From NCBI RefSeq assembly GCF_024701375.2, contig NZ_CP113910.1:5704001-5768000 (forward strand): a stretch of 64,000 nucleotides of DNA. Direction: 5' to 3'. The DNA is from Streptomyces sp. KMM 9044 (GTDB taxonomy: Bacteria > Actinomycetota > Actinomycetes > Streptomycetales > Streptomycetaceae). Under the pieces are notes generated by a model, which worked only from the letters and a program-made list of their open reading frames with translations, had not been told where the DNA came from and did no database searches. Position 1 is the first letter of the stretch. The number at the start of each line of letters is the position of its first letter. Position numbers and translations under genes: made by a program. Below, in pieces: positions 1 through 9,598 of this stretch.

Positions 1-973
1 CGATGCCCAGGACGTGGTGGCCCGCCATCGCCGGGAGACAGCTGCCGCGGGCCGGGCCGATGGAGGCCGCCCATGCCTCCGGGATGGCGGCGGCACCCCG
101 GGTCGCGCCCGCGAGGGCGCCCGCCACGGCCGCCGTGGTGTCCGCATCGCGGCCCATGTTGACGGCCGTCAGCACCGACTGCCCGAAGTCCCCGTCCGCC
201 GCCGCGTAGGCTCCGAAGGCGAGGGCGACGGCCTCCGGGGCCAGGTCGGTCCAGGGGTAGCCGCCGATCACGACCGCGGAGCGGACCGCGCGTTCGCCCC
301 AGTGGGCGGCGGTGACGGCGCGGCGCAGGGAACGGGCGGTCCAGGAGTCCTCCGGCACCAGGGCCAGTGCGGTGGCCACGACGGTGACCACCGGCGCTCC
401 CGTCATCGCCGCCGCCACGCCCGCCGCCACCGCCTGGCCTCCGTAGATGCCCTCTCCGTCGTGACTGACCGAGCCGTCGATCGCCGCCAGCCGGGCCGCC
501 TCGGCGGGACGGCCGGCCGCGAAGACGCCGTGCGGTGCCGCCCGCATCGCCAGCCCGTCGCTCCAGGCGTGGCGGTGCTGCGCGGAGACCGGGGCGGCCA
601 GCCCCCGGCGGAGGTTCTCCAGGGTGCCGCGCTCACTGAAGCCGGCCCCGCGGAAGCGCCCCTCGGAGCGGTCCGCGATCCACTCGTGCCAGGCCGCCCC
701 GACCTGCGCCGGGGTGAGCGCCGCCCCGTGCCGGGCCAGCAGCAGGCCGGAGAGGATCGCGTACTCGGTGTCGTCCGTGCCCGCGGGGTGCTCCGCCACG
801 TACCCGGTGATGCGGCCCCACCGGGCGCGGATCTCGGACGGTTTCATGTTCTCGGCCGGGGCGCCCAGCGCGTCGCCGACGGCCAGGCCGAGCAGCGCGC
901 CGCGTGCCCGTTCGCGGTGCCCGAGACAGTCCCCGGGCACCGGGGCCGAGGGCATGCGGGCGGTCGACGTCAT
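1..973 (-). CDS. ADP-ribosylglycohydrolase family protein (C-terminus cut by window edge)
   Basis: This gene probably encodes an enzyme that removes ADP-ribose from modified proteins or related conjugates (DraG/ARH family). Reading leftward from an ATG at 973, the N-terminus has the family signature GALLGLAVGDALGAPAE, followed about 40 residues later by GTDDTEY, which supplies metal-binding aspartates. Near the left edge the frame reads NMGRDADTTAAVAGALAGA, the second metal-binding block. A ribosome-binding site resembling GAGAGGAG lies just upstream of 973. About 324 codons are visible, so most of the protein is present. The neighbours give no clear substrate. The family call is firm; the substrate is unknown. 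Confidence 0.9.
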   Translation of the reverse strand, partial: MTSTARMPSAPVPGDCLGHRERARGALLGLAVGDALGAPAENMKPSEIRARWGRITGYVAEHPAGTDDTEYAILSGLLLARHGAALTPAQVGAAWHEWIADRSEGRFRGAGFSERGTLENLRRGLAAPVSAQHRHAWSDGLAMRAAPHGVFAAGRPAEAARLAAIDGSVSHDGEGIYGGQAVAAGVAAAMTGAPVVTVVATALALVPEDSWTARSLRRAVTAAHWGERAVRSAVVIGGYPWTDLAPEAVALAFGAYAAADGDFGQSVLTAVNMGRDADTTAAVAGALAGATRGAAAIPEAWAASIGPARGSCLPAMAGHHVLGI

Positions 974-1282
974 ACGCGGCTCTCCTCTCAGGGGCGCCCC
1001 GAGAGGCGCGAAGCCCTTTACGGAACTGTCCCCGGTGTGATGTCCGACACAGCCCCACAGGCCCCGGTGTCACCCGGTCGACATCTGCGCGGACCTTCCC
1101 GCACGCGAGCGGCGGAATTGGCGAAACCGCAGGTTAGAGCAGCCTTTCCGGGTTGGCGGGAGAGGGTTCGGAGGCATGGATTGGATATAGTCAAAAAATG
1201 GAAACTGTCTAAGTTTGGGCCTGCGTCGGTTGACGCCGTCGTCGGCTTCGCAGGCGCTTTCGCGAACTCCCTGGGGGACGGC
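974..1282. other. Intergenic region between divergent ADP-ribosylglycohydrolase and VIT genes
   Basis: These 309 bases hold the promoters of two divergent genes. I see no protein-coding potential. A conspicuously AT-rich patch lies at about 1183-1217, unusual in this genome and a plausible promoter or binding region for the VIT gene. An imperfect iron-box-like sequence is listed separately at 1129-1147. Confidence 0.5.
1129..1147. promoter_or_regulatory. Possible DmdR/IdeR-type iron box
   Basis: The sequence GCAGGTTAGAGCAGCCTTT keeps the strong left half AGGTTAG and a CCT in the right half of the actinobacterial iron-box pattern TTAGGTTAGGCTCACCTAA, matching at about 10 of 19 positions. It lies about 135 bases upstream of the VIT start. 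The position fits an iron/manganese transporter, but the right half is poor, so this is only a candidate. Confidence 0.25.
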
Positions 1283-2012
1283 ATGGCGATCACCGAGACC
1301 GAGGCGACGCTGCACGAGGCGCACCGCGACAACCACACGCACCGCGATGTCAGCGGCGGCTGGCTGCGCCCCGCCGTGTTCGGCGCGACGGACGGCCTGG
1401 TCTCCAGCCTCGCGCCGATGACCGGCGTCGCGGGTGGCTCGGTCGGGCAGCAGACCATCGTCATCACCGGTCTCGCGGGCCTGGCGGCCGGCGCCTTCTC
1501 CACGGCCGCCGGCGAGTACACCTCCGTCGCCTCCCGGCGCGAGCTCGTCGAGGCCGAGCTGGACGTCGAGCACCCCAAGCACCCCAAGCACCCCAAGGGC
1601 GAGGAGGCCGAACTCGCCGCCCTCTACGGGGCCCGGGGCGTCGAGCCGGAACTCGCCGCCGAGGTGGCCCGGCAGCTGTCGCAGGACCCCGGACAGGCGC
1701 TGAAGATCCACGCCCGCGAGGGACTGGGCATCGACCCCGGCGCTGCCCTCGCCCACGGTGGCCGCGGCCTCCGGCTTCGGCGCCTTCGCGCTCGGTGCGC
1801 TGCTCCCCGTCCTGCCGTGCCTGCTCGGCGCGAGTGCCCTGTGGCCCGCCGTACTGGTGGCGCTGCTGGGGCTCTTCCTGTGCGGCGCGATGGTGGCCCG
1901 GGTGACCGCGCGGACCTGGTGGTACAGCGGCCTGCGGCAGCTCGCCCTCGGTGGTGCGGCGGCCGGTGTGACATACGTCCTGGGCACACTGCTCGGAACG
2001 GCCGTAGGATGA
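1283..2012 (+). pseudogene. VIT family Fe2+/Mn2+ transporter, frameshifted
   Basis: VIT/CCC1 proteins move Fe2+ or Mn2+ across membranes. The frame starts at ATG 1283 after GGGGGACGG and shows the family N-terminus: WLRPAVFGATDGLVSSL, then LAGLAAGAFSTAAGEYTSVAS. After about residue 152 (GLGIDPG) the reading frame is lost. The rest of the protein (LPSPTVAAASGFGAFALGA, then two hydrophobic helices ending VTYVLGTLLGTAVG) continues in another frame to a stop at 2012. The break lies at about 1740-1743 and corresponds to one extra base or two missing bases. The cytoplasmic part also carries an in-frame HPK-HPK-HPK repeat. The two halves together make a full-length family member, so the lesion is recent or is a sequencing error. 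Confidence 0.8.
1571..1597 (+). repeat. Three tandem copies of CACCCCAAG inside the VIT gene
   Basis: Three perfect 9-bp copies encode HPKHPKHPK in the cytoplasmic segment after the second membrane region. The unit length keeps the frame, so copy-number changes would alter linker length only. Confidence 0.9.
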
Positions 2013-2452
2013 ACCGGCCCGGACGACTGTGCCGGCCCGGCCTGGTACCGCTGCCCCGACCGGGCGCCGGTACGGACACCCCGGCTCCGCTTCTGCGCGA
2101 GTGACCGCGCAAGTAGCTGTTACTCGTTGGTTTCGACCGCGTGACGACCGGGCATGAGCCGAAAGCACTGTGGGCAATGAGGCTCACGGCGCAGCCGCGG
2201 GAGTGGGCGAAGACGCCTGCCCCCGCCCTCGGACCGGCGGGCACCGATCTGCCCGCCCCGGTCCCCCAGCTTCCATCGCCAGGCGCGGAACCCCCGCCGT
2301 GACCTGCATGGTGTCCACATGGTGGAACGGAATGTCCCGCTCACCGGGAACCGATCCATCGTGTAACCTGCACGAAATTTTGCAGTCACGCAGAGGGCCA
2401 ACGTCGTCCCTCGGCACTTTGCACATGCCATATGACGACGACGGGAGAGCCG
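2013..2452. other. Upstream region of gltB
   Basis: These 440 bases between the VIT gene and gltB show no convincing gene. Open frames here are extensions of frames that are shadows of gltB. The right end holds the GlnR-box candidate at 2363-2389, so the gltB promoter is probably in the last 100 bases. Confidence 0.5.
2363..2389 (+). promoter_or_regulatory. Candidate GlnR box upstream of gltB
   Basis: The sequence is GTAAC, six bases, GAAAT, six bases, GTCAC. This fits the Streptomyces GlnR pattern (gTnAc, n6, GaAAc, n6, repeated) with three correctly spaced half-sites, about 65 bases before the gltB start. GlnR is the global nitrogen regulator, so its binding at a glutamate synthase operon is biologically sensible. 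Binding itself is inferred. Confidence 0.55.
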
Positions 2453-5400
2453 ATGCGTACGCCGCGCCAGCCGTCCCAGCATTCCGCGCAGGGCCGGAAC
2501 TGGTCCTTCATGGATGCTCGCCCTGCTCCGCAGGGCATGTACGACCCCCGCGACGAGCACGACGCCTGCGGCGTCGGCTTCGTCGCCACTCTCACCGGCG
2601 AGGCGTCCCACACCCTGGTCGAGCAGGCCCTCACCGTCCTGCGCAACCTGGAACACCGCGGCGCCACCGGCTCCGAGCCGGACTCCGGTGACGGCGCGGG
2701 CATCCTCTCCCAGGTTCCGGACGCCTTCTTCCGCGAAGTGGCCGGATTCGAACTGCCCGAGGCCGGCGCCTACGCCGTCGGCACCGCCTTCCTCCCCGCG
2801 GACGCCACCGACGGGACCGCCGCCCGCATCGAGGAGATCGCCGCCGCCGAGGGCCTGACCGTCCTCGGCTGGCGCGAGGTGCCCGTCGCGCCCGACCTGC
2901 TCGGCGCCACCGCCCGCTCCACGATGCCGGTCTTCCGCCAGATCTTCGTCACGGACCACGCGTCCCGGGGCATCGACCTCGACCGCACGACCTTCGTGCT
3001 GCGCAAGCGCGCCGAGCGCGAGGCGGGCGTCTACTTCCCGTCGCTGTCCGCGCGGACCATCGTCTACAAGGGCATGCTCACCACCGGTCAGCTCGAGCCC
3101 TTCTTCCCGGACCTGTCCGACCGCCGCTTCGGCTCCGCGCTCGCCCTGGTGCACTCCCGGTTCTCCACGAACACCTTCCCCTCGTGGCCCCTCGCACACC
3201 CCTACCGCTTCGTCGCCCACAACGGTGAGATCAACACCGTCAAGGGCAACCGCAACTGGATGCGCGCCCGCGAGTCCCAGCTGGCCTCCGAACTGTTCGG
3301 CGCCTCCGCCGACCTCGACCGGATCTTCCCCGTCTGCACCCCCGACGCCTCCGACTCGGCGTCCTTCGACGAGGTCCTCGAACTGCTGCACCTCGGTGGC
3401 CGCTCCCTGCCGCACTCGGTACTCATGATGATCCCCGAGGCGTGGGAGAACCACGGATCCATGGACCCCGCACGCCGTGCCTTCTACCAGTACCACTCCA
3501 CGATGATGGAGCCCTGGGACGGCCCCGCCTGCGTCACCTTCACCGACGGCACCCGGGTCGGCGCCGTACTCGACCGCAACGGCCTGCGCCCCGGCCGCTA
3601 CTGGGTCACCGACGACGGCCTCGTCGTCCTCGGCTCCGAGGTCGGCGTCCTCGACATCGACCCCGCGAAGGTCGTCCGCAAGGGCCGCCTCCAGCCCGGC
3701 CGCATGTTCCTCGTGGACACCGCCGAGCACCGCATCATCGAGGACGACGAGATCAAGGCCCAGCTCGCCGCCGAGCACCCCTACGCCCAGTGGCTCGAAG
3801 CCGGCGAGATCGACCTGTCCGACCTGCCCGAGCGCGAGCACATCGTGCACACCCACGCCTCGGTCACCCGCCGCCAGCAGACCTTCGGCTACACCGAGGA
3901 AGAGCTGCGCGTTCTGCTCGCCCCGATGGCCAAGGCCGGCGCCGAGCCCATCGGCTCCATGGGCACCGACTCGCCCATCGCCGCCCTCTCGGACCGCCCC
4001 CGGCTCCTCTTCGACTACTTCACCCAGCTGTTCGCCCAGGTCACCAACCCGCCGCTGGACGCGATCCGCGAAGAACTGGTCACCTCCCTGCGCAGCCCGC
4101 TCGGTCCCCAGGGCAACCTGCTCGAACCGAGCGCCGCGGCCTGCCGCACCGTCGTCCTGCCCTTCCCCGTCATCGACAACGACGAGCTCGCCAAGCTCAT
4201 CCACGTCAACGCCGACGGCGACCTGCCCGGCTTCAAGGCCGCCACCCTCTCCGGCCTCTACCGCGTCTCCGGCGGCGGCGACAGCCTCGCCGCCCGCATC
4301 GACGAGATCTGCGCCGAGGCCGACGCCGCCATCGACAACGGCGCCCGCCTGATCGTCCTGTCCGACCGGCACTCCGACGCCGAGCACGCGCCCATCCCGT
4401 CGCTGCTGCTCACCGCGGCCGTCCACCACCACCTCATCCGCACCAAGCAGCGCACCCAGGTGGGCCTCCTCGTCGAGGCCGGAGACGTCCGCGAGGTCCA
4501 CCACGTGGCCCTCCTCATCGGCTTCGGCGCCGCCGCCGTCAACCCCTACCTGGCGATGGAGTCCGTCGAGGACCTCGTCCGCGCCGGCACCTTCCTGCCC
4601 GGCATCGAGTCCGAGAAGGCCATCCGCAACCTCATCCACGCCCTCGGCAAGGGCGTCCTGAAGGTCATGTCCAAGATGGGCATCTCCACCGTCGCCTCCT
4701 ACCGCGGCGCCCAGGTCTTCGAGGCCGTCGGCCTCGACGCGGAATTCGTCGAGAAGTACTTCCACGGCACCGCCACCAAGATCGGCGGCATCGGCCTCGA
4801 CGTCGTCGCGAAGGAGGTCGCCGCCCGCCACGCCAAGGCGTACCCCGTCACCGGCATCGCCCCCGCGCACCGCGCGCTCGACATAGGCGGCGAGTACCAG
4901 TGGCGCCGCGAGGGCGAACCGCACCTGTTCGACCCCGAGACGGTCTTCCGCCTCCAGCACTCCACGCGCTCCGGCCGTTACGACGTCTTCAAGCAGTACA
5001 CCGACCGCGTCAACGAGCAGTCCGAGCGTCTGATGACGCTCCGCGGCCTCTTCGGCTTCACCTCGGGCCGGGGGCCGATCCCCCTCGACGAGGTCGAGCC
5101 GGTCTCCGAGATCGTCAAGCGCTTCTCCACCGGAGCCATGTCGTACGGCTCCATCTCCCAGGAGGCGCACGAGACTCTCGCCATCGCCATGAACCAGCTC
5201 GGCGGCAAGTCGAACACCGGTGAGGGCGGCGAGGACCCGGAGCGCCTGTACGACCCGGCCCGCCGTTCCTCCATCAAGCAGGTCGCCTCCGGCCGCTTCG
5301 GTGTGACCTCCGAGTACCTGGTCAACGCGGACGACATCCAGATCAAGATGGCCCAGGGTGCCAAGCCCGGCGAGGGCGGCCAGCTGCCCGGCCACAAGGT

Positions 5401-7057
5401 CTACCCGTGGGTCGCCAAGACCCGCCACTCCACGCCCGGTGTCGGCCTCATCTCCCCGCCGCCGCACCACGACATCTACTCCATCGAGGACCTCGCCCAG
5501 CTCATCCACGACCTGAAGAACGCCAACCCCGAGGCGCGCATTCACGTCAAGCTGGTCTCCGAGGTCGGCGTCGGCACCGTCGCCGCGGGCGTCTCCAAGG
5601 CACACGCCGACGTCGTGCTCATCTCCGGCCACGACGGAGGTACCGGCGCCTCCCCGCTGACCTCCCTCAAGCACGCCGGCGGCCCCTGGGAACTCGGCCT
5701 CGCCGAAACCCAGCAGACCCTGCTCCTCAACGGCCTGCGCGACCGGATCGTCGTCCAGACCGACGGCCAGCTCAAGACCGGCCGCGACGTCGTCGTCGCC
5801 GCCCTCCTCGGCGCCGAGGAGTTCGGCTTCGCGACCGCCCCGCTGGTCGTCTCCGGCTGCGTCATGATGCGTGTCTGCCACCTGGACACCTGCCCGGTCG
5901 GCATCGCCACGCAGAACCCGGTCCTGCGCGACCGGTTCTCCGGCAAGGCCGAGTACATCGTCAACTTCTTCCGCTTCGTCGCCGAAGAGGTCCGCGAACT
6001 CCTCGCCGAACTCGGCTTCCGCTCCGTCGAGGAGGCCGTCGGTCACGCCGAGGTCCTCGACGTCACCCGCGCGGTCGACCACTGGAAGGCGCAGGGCCTC
6101 GAACTCGCCCCGCTGTTCCACGTGCCCAACCTGCCCGAAGGAGCCGTCCGCCACCGGACCGTCACCCAGGACCACGGCCTGGCGAAGGCCCTCGACAACG
6201 AGCTGATCAAGCTCGCTGCCGACGCCCTCGCCGCCGACGGCTCCGGCGAGGCCCAGCCCGTCCGCGCCCAGGTCGCCATCCGCAACATCAACCGCACCGT
6301 CGGCACCATGCTCGGCCACGAGGTGACGAAGAAGTTCGGCGGCGCCGGCCTGCCCGACGACACCATCGACATCACCTTCACCGGATCCGCCGGTCAGTCC
6401 TTCGGTGCCTTCGTCCCGCGCGGCATCACGCTGCGCCTGGAGGGCGACGCCAACGACTACGTCGGCAAGGGCCTCTCCGGCGGCCGGATCGTCGTGCGCC
6501 CCGACCGGGGCGCCGACCACCTCGCCGAGTACTCCACCATCGCCGGCAACACCCTCGCCTACGGCGCCACCGGCGGCGAGATGTTCCTGCGCGGCAAGGT
6601 CGGCGAACGCTTCTGCGTCCGCAACTCCGGCGCGCTCGTCGTCTCCGAGGGCGTCGGCGACCACGGCTGCGAGTACATGACCGGCGGCCAGGCGGTCGTC
6701 CTCGGCGAGACCGGCCGCAACTTCGCGGCCGGCATGTCCGGCGGCACCGCCTACGTCATCGACCTCGACCGGGACAACGTCAACCCCGGCCACCTGGACG
6801 CCGTCCACGAACTCGACGACACCGACCGCGCCTGGCTGCACGACGTGGTGCGCCGGCACCAGGAGGAGACGGGCTCCACCGTCGCCGCCAAGCTGCTGGC
6901 CGAGTGGGGCAGCCCCGACGGAGGCGCCACCCGCTTCAGCAAGATCATCCCCAGCACGTACCAGGCAGTGCTCGCCGCCAAGGAAGCCGCCGAGCGAGCC
7001 GGACTCTCCGAGTCCGACACCCACCGGAAGATGATGGAGGCGGCGACCAATGGCTGA
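2453..7057 (+). CDS. gltB: Glutamate synthase (NADPH) large subunit
   Basis: GltB makes glutamate from 2-oxoglutarate and glutamine-derived ammonia, working with GltD. The 1,534-residue product has the usual length. A short propeptide precedes Cys39 in DACGVGF, the N-terminal nucleophile exposed after cleavage of the class-II glutaminase domain. The synthase domain contains [17 protein letters not shown] and SNTGEGGED. Near residue 1,140 the cysteines of [15 protein letters not shown] bind a 3Fe-4S cluster. A GXGXG beta-helix domain forms the C-terminus (GRIVVRP, GGTAYV). ATG 2453 is chosen because GGGAG sits at the right distance; an in-frame ATG at 2432 is the alternative. It overlaps gltD by 8 bases, so the two are translationally coupled. 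A GlnR-box candidate lies upstream. Confidence 0.98.
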   Translation: MRTPRQPSQHSAQGRNWSFMDARPAPQGMYDPRDEHDACGVGFVATLTGEASHTLVEQALTVLRNLEHRGATGSEPDSGDGAGILSQVPDAFFREVAGFELPEAGAYAVGTAFLPADATDGTAARIEEIAAAEGLTVLGWREVPVAPDLLGATARSTMPVFRQIFVTDHASRGIDLDRTTFVLRKRAEREAGVYFPSLSARTIVYKGMLTTGQLEPFFPDLSDRRFGSALALVHSRFSTNTFPSWPLAHPYRFVAHNGEINTVKGNRNWMRARESQLASELFGASADLDRIFPVCTPDASDSASFDEVLELLHLGGRSLPHSVLMMIPEAWENHGSMDPARRAFYQYHSTMMEPWDGPACVTFTDGTRVGAVLDRNGLRPGRYWVTDDGLVVLGSEVGVLDIDPAKVVRKGRLQPGRMFLVDTAEHRIIEDDEIKAQLAAEHPYAQWLEAGEIDLSDLPEREHIVHTHASVTRRQQTFGYTEEELRVLLAPMAKAGAEPIGSMGTDSPIAALSDRPRLLFDYFTQLFAQVTNPPLDAIREELVTSLRSPLGPQGNLLEPSAAACRTVVLPFPVIDNDELAKLIHVNADGDLPGFKAATLSGLYRVSGGGDSLAARIDEICAEADAAIDNGARLIVLSDRHSDAEHAPIPSLLLTAAVHHHLIRTKQRTQVGLLVEAGDVREVHHVALLIGFGAAAVNPYLAMESVEDLVRAGTFLPGIESEKAIRNLIHALGKGVLKVMSKMGISTVASYRGAQVFEAVGLDAEFVEKYFHGTATKIGGIGLDVVAKEVAARHAKAYPVTGIAPAHRALDIGGEYQWRREGEPHLFDPETVFRLQHSTRSGRYDVFKQYTDRVNEQSERLMTLRGLFGFTSGRGPIPLDEVEPVSEIVKRFSTGAMSYGSISQEAHETLAIAMNQLGGKSNTGEGGEDPERLYDPARRSSIKQVASGRFGVTSEYLVNADDIQIKMAQGAKPGEGGQLPGHKVYPWVAKTRHSTPGVGLISPPPHHDIYSIEDLAQLIHDLKNANPEARIHVKLVSEVGVGTVAAGVSKAHADVVLISGHDGGTGASPLTSLKHAGGPWELGLAETQQTLLLNGLRDRIVVQTDGQLKTGRDVVVAALLGAEEFGFATAPLVVSGCVMMRVCHLDTCPVGIATQNPVLRDRFSGKAEYIVNFFRFVAEEVRELLAELGFRSVEEAVGHAEVLDVTRAVDHWKAQGLELAPLFHVPNLPEGAVRHRTVTQDHGLAKALDNELIKLAADALAADGSGEAQPVRAQVAIRNINRTVGTMLGHEVTKKFGGAGLPDDTIDITFTGSAGQSFGAFVPRGITLRLEGDANDYVGKGLSGGRIVVRPDRGADHLAEYSTIAGNTLAYGATGGEMFLRGKVGERFCVRNSGALVVSEGVGDHGCEYMTGGQAVVLGETGRNFAAGMSGGTAYVIDLDRDNVNPGHLDAVHELDDTDRAWLHDVVRRHQEETGSTVAAKLLAEWGSPDGGATRFSKIIPSTYQAVLAAKEAAERAGLSESDTHRKMMEAATNG

Positions 7058-8513
7058 TCCGAAGGGCTTCTTGAACCACGGGCGCGAGGTCGCCACCTCC
7101 CGCCCGGTCACCGAACGCGTCAAGGACTGGAATGAGGTCTACGTCCCCGGCTCCCTGCTGCCGATCATCAGCAAGCAGGCCAGCCGCTGCATGGACTGCG
7201 GCATCCCGTTCTGCCACAACGGCTGCCCGCTCGGAAACCTCATCCCCGAGTGGAACGACTACGCCTACCGCGAGGACTGGTCGGCGGCGAGCGAGCGTCT
7301 GCACGCCACCAACAACTTCCCGGAGTTCACCGGCCGCCTGTGCCCCGCTCCGTGCGAGTCGGCGTGCGTGCTCGGCATCAACCAGCCGCCGGTCACCATC
7401 AAGAACGTCGAGGTCTCGATCATCGACAAGGCGTGGGAGACCGGCGACGTCGCCCCGCAGATCCCCGAACGCCTCTCCGGCAAGACCGTCGCCGTCGTCG
7501 GCTCAGGACCGGCCGGCCTCGCCGCCGCCCAGCAGCTGACCCGGGCCGGCCACACCGTCGCCGTGTACGAGCGGGCGGACCGCATCGGTGGCCTCCTGCG
7601 GTACGGCATCCCCGAGTTCAAGATGGAGAAGCGGCACATCAACCGCCGTATCGAGCAGATGCGCGCGGAGGGCACCAAGTTCCGCACCGGTGTCGAGATC
7701 GGCCGGGACATGCCGGCCACCGCGCTGCGCAAGCGCTACGACGCCGTCGTTCTCGCCGTCGGCGCGACGGCCGCACGCGACCTGCCGGTGCCGGGCCGCG
7801 AACTGGGTGGCATCCACCAGGCCATGGAGTACCTGCCGCTGGCCAACAAGGTCCAGGAGGGCGACTACGTCGCTCCGCCGATCACCGCAGAGGGCAAGCA
7901 CGTCGTCGTCATCGGCGGCGGCGACACCGGCGCCGACTGCGTGGGCACCGCCCACCGCCAGGGCGCCGCCTCCGTCACCCAGCTCGAGATCATGCCCCGC
8001 CCGAACGAGGAGCGGGACACCCTCTCCCAGCCGTGGCCGACCTTCCCCATGCTCTACAAGGTCACCTCCGCGCACGAGGAGGGCGGCGAGCGGGTCTACT
8101 CCGTCTCCACCACCCACTTCGAGGGCGACGAGGACGGCAACGTGCAGTGGCTGCACCTGACCGAGGTCGAGTTCGTCGACGGCAAACTCACCCAGAAGCC
8201 CGGCACCGAGCGCAGGATCCCGGCCCAGCTGGTCACCCTCGCCATGGGCTTCACCGGCACCGACCAGGACAACGGCCTGGTCGAGCAGTTCGGCCTGGAA
8301 CTCGATGCGCGGGGCAACATCGCCCGCGACGCCGACTTCCAGACCAGCGTGCCGGGCGTCTTCGTCGCCGGTGACGCCGGACGCGGCCAGTCGCTCATCG
8401 TCTGGGCGATCGCCGAGGGCCGCTCCGCCGCGCGCGGCTGCGACCGTCACCTCACCGGGACGAGCGAACTGCACGCCCCGATCCGCCCGACCGACCGCTC
8501 CCTTATGGTGTGA
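7050..8513 (+). CDS. gltD: Glutamate synthase (NADPH) small subunit
   Basis: GltD is the FAD and iron-sulfur subunit that takes electrons from NADPH and passes them to GltB. The 487-residue protein starts with the family N-terminus [14 protein letters not shown]. It has a cysteine cluster [17 protein letters not shown] at about residues 47-63 for 4Fe-4S binding, an FAD fold [12 protein letters not shown] near residue 149, and an NADPH fold GGGDTGADC near residue 289. Its ATG overlaps the gltB stop (ATGGCTGA), a tight coupling typical of complex partners. A second, unlinked GltD-like protein is encoded at 60,427-61,923. Confidence 0.98.
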   Translation: MADPKGFLNHGREVATSRPVTERVKDWNEVYVPGSLLPIISKQASRCMDCGIPFCHNGCPLGNLIPEWNDYAYREDWSAASERLHATNNFPEFTGRLCPAPCESACVLGINQPPVTIKNVEVSIIDKAWETGDVAPQIPERLSGKTVAVVGSGPAGLAAAQQLTRAGHTVAVYERADRIGGLLRYGIPEFKMEKRHINRRIEQMRAEGTKFRTGVEIGRDMPATALRKRYDAVVLAVGATAARDLPVPGRELGGIHQAMEYLPLANKVQEGDYVAPPITAEGKHVVVIGGGDTGADCVGTAHRQGAASVTQLEIMPRPNEERDTLSQPWPTFPMLYKVTSAHEEGGERVYSVSTTHFEGDEDGNVQWLHLTEVEFVDGKLTQKPGTERRIPAQLVTLAMGFTGTDQDNGLVEQFGLELDARGNIARDADFQTSVPGVFVAGDAGRGQSLIVWAIAEGRSAARGCDRHLTGTSELHAPIRPTDRSLMV

Positions 8514-8535
8514 CCGGCCGCCCCGCACCGCACCA

Positions 8536-8604
8536 CGCGGTCCGGACCGCACCGGCCCGGACCGCGCACAACGGGACCTGACGGTCCCCCCACAGAGGTC
8601 CCGT
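8536..8604. terminator. Two consecutive hairpins between gltD and the chitosanase gene
   Basis: CGCGGTCCGG at 8536 pairs with CCGGACCGCG ending at 8566 (10-bp stem). ACGGGACCT at 8571 pairs with AGGTCCCGT ending at 8604 (9-bp stem). The genes on either side converge, so the pair probably ends transcription in both directions. There is no T-run, which is common in Streptomyces. Confidence 0.6.
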
Positions 8605-8692
8605 ACAACGGCGTACGGAACAACAGGTGGCGCCTGCCCGCCAGTCCCCGACCGGACGAACCGGGCAGGTGCTGCCGTATGCGCCCGCACGC

Positions 8693-9598
8693 TCAGGGAA
8701 TCCGGAAGGTCTCCCCGTACACCTGCCACGTCAGCGGCGCGGACAGCTCCAGGTTCCCCTCTCGCAGGAACCGGCGCTGGGCGGTGTCGATCCGGGACGT
8801 GTCCGCGCCCGCGTCCCGTGCCAGCACGACGGTGCGGCGCACATCGAGGAACGCCTCCAGATACGCCTTCTCGGCGCCGCCACCGCCAGGCGTCCTCGCC
8901 TTGCGCACAGCCTGCTCCCGGATGCCGTAGAAGCCCTCGGGGCCGGTGTCCGGGCCGTGCGTGACCATCGCGTCGTAGTACACGAACTGGCCGAGCGTGC
9001 CGAGGCCGTCGAGCTTCGCCATCCGCACCGCGGGCTCGAAGTAGACCCGGTCGCGCTCGGTCTCCTGAGCCGTCCGGAACGCCGGCACGCCCGCCTCGGC
9101 CCGCCAGGCATCGGTGAAGCCCGGGTCCAGACCCTCGTGCGAGTCCGTGCCGTCCACCTCGCGCAACGCCGGCAGATATCTTGCCAGGCCGTTGTCCGGG
9201 TGGTCCTCGGTGTAACGCTCGACGAGGGCGAGCAGGTCGTGGGTGCCGGTACAGAAACCGACAATGCCGGCCGTGTAGCCGTCCCCGTCACCGGTGTCCT
9301 CGATGACGCCGTAGGTCTCGCGCCAGCGCAGCGTCGAGTTCTCGGCGCTCGTCAGGATCTGCTGGGCGAGTTCCTTCTTCGCCGGGTCGGCCAGCCCCGG
9401 TGGACGGCTCGCCACCAGCCTGTCGTCCTTGGCCGACTCCGACTCGGCGCGCTCCTTGGCCAGCTCGCCCGCATGCGGCGAGGCGGACACGGCCGGGCCC
9501 CCGCCCACGGCCGCGCCGTCGGACCCCCCGGGCACCAACAGGTACACGGCCGTCGCCACCACGGGCACGGCCGCGACCAGCAGGGCTGGACGTTTCAC
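8693..9598 (-). CDS. csn: GH46 family chitosanase
   Basis: Chitosanase hydrolyses chitosan outside the cell. The 301-residue product matches the known Streptomyces GH46 enzyme along its length: KELAQQILTSAENSTLRW contains the catalytic acid Glu, DTGDGDGYTAGIVGFCTGT the catalytic Asp, then YLPALREVDGTDSHEGL and QFVYYDAMVTHGP. The N-terminus is a single hydrophobic segment (residues about 5-22) followed by a Gly/Ala-rich and charged linker. It could be a signal peptide or a membrane anchor; I see no unambiguous cleavage site. The GTG start at 9598 overlaps the rhomboid gene's stop (GTGA), so expression is coupled to that protease. A GGGGGTG ribosome-binding site precedes it. Confidence 0.93.
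   Translation of the reverse strand: MKRPALLVAAVPVVATAVYLLVPGGSDGAAVGGGPAVSASPHAGELAKERAESESAKDDRLVASRPPGLADPAKKELAQQILTSAENSTLRWRETYGVIEDTGDGDGYTAGIVGFCTGTHDLLALVERYTEDHPDNGLARYLPALREVDGTDSHEGLDPGFTDAWRAEAGVPAFRTAQETERDRVYFEPAVRMAKLDGLGTLGQFVYYDAMVTHGPDTGPEGFYGIREQAVRKARTPGGGGAEKAYLEAFLDVRRTVVLARDAGADTSRIDTAQRRFLREGNLELSAPLTWQVYGETFRIP

Noticed and set aside
2120..7123. A 1,667-codon open frame on the minus strand opposite gltB
   Set aside because: It is the GC-driven antisense shadow of gltB: acidic, repetitive composition with no motifs or start signal, while the plus strand encodes a complete GltB.
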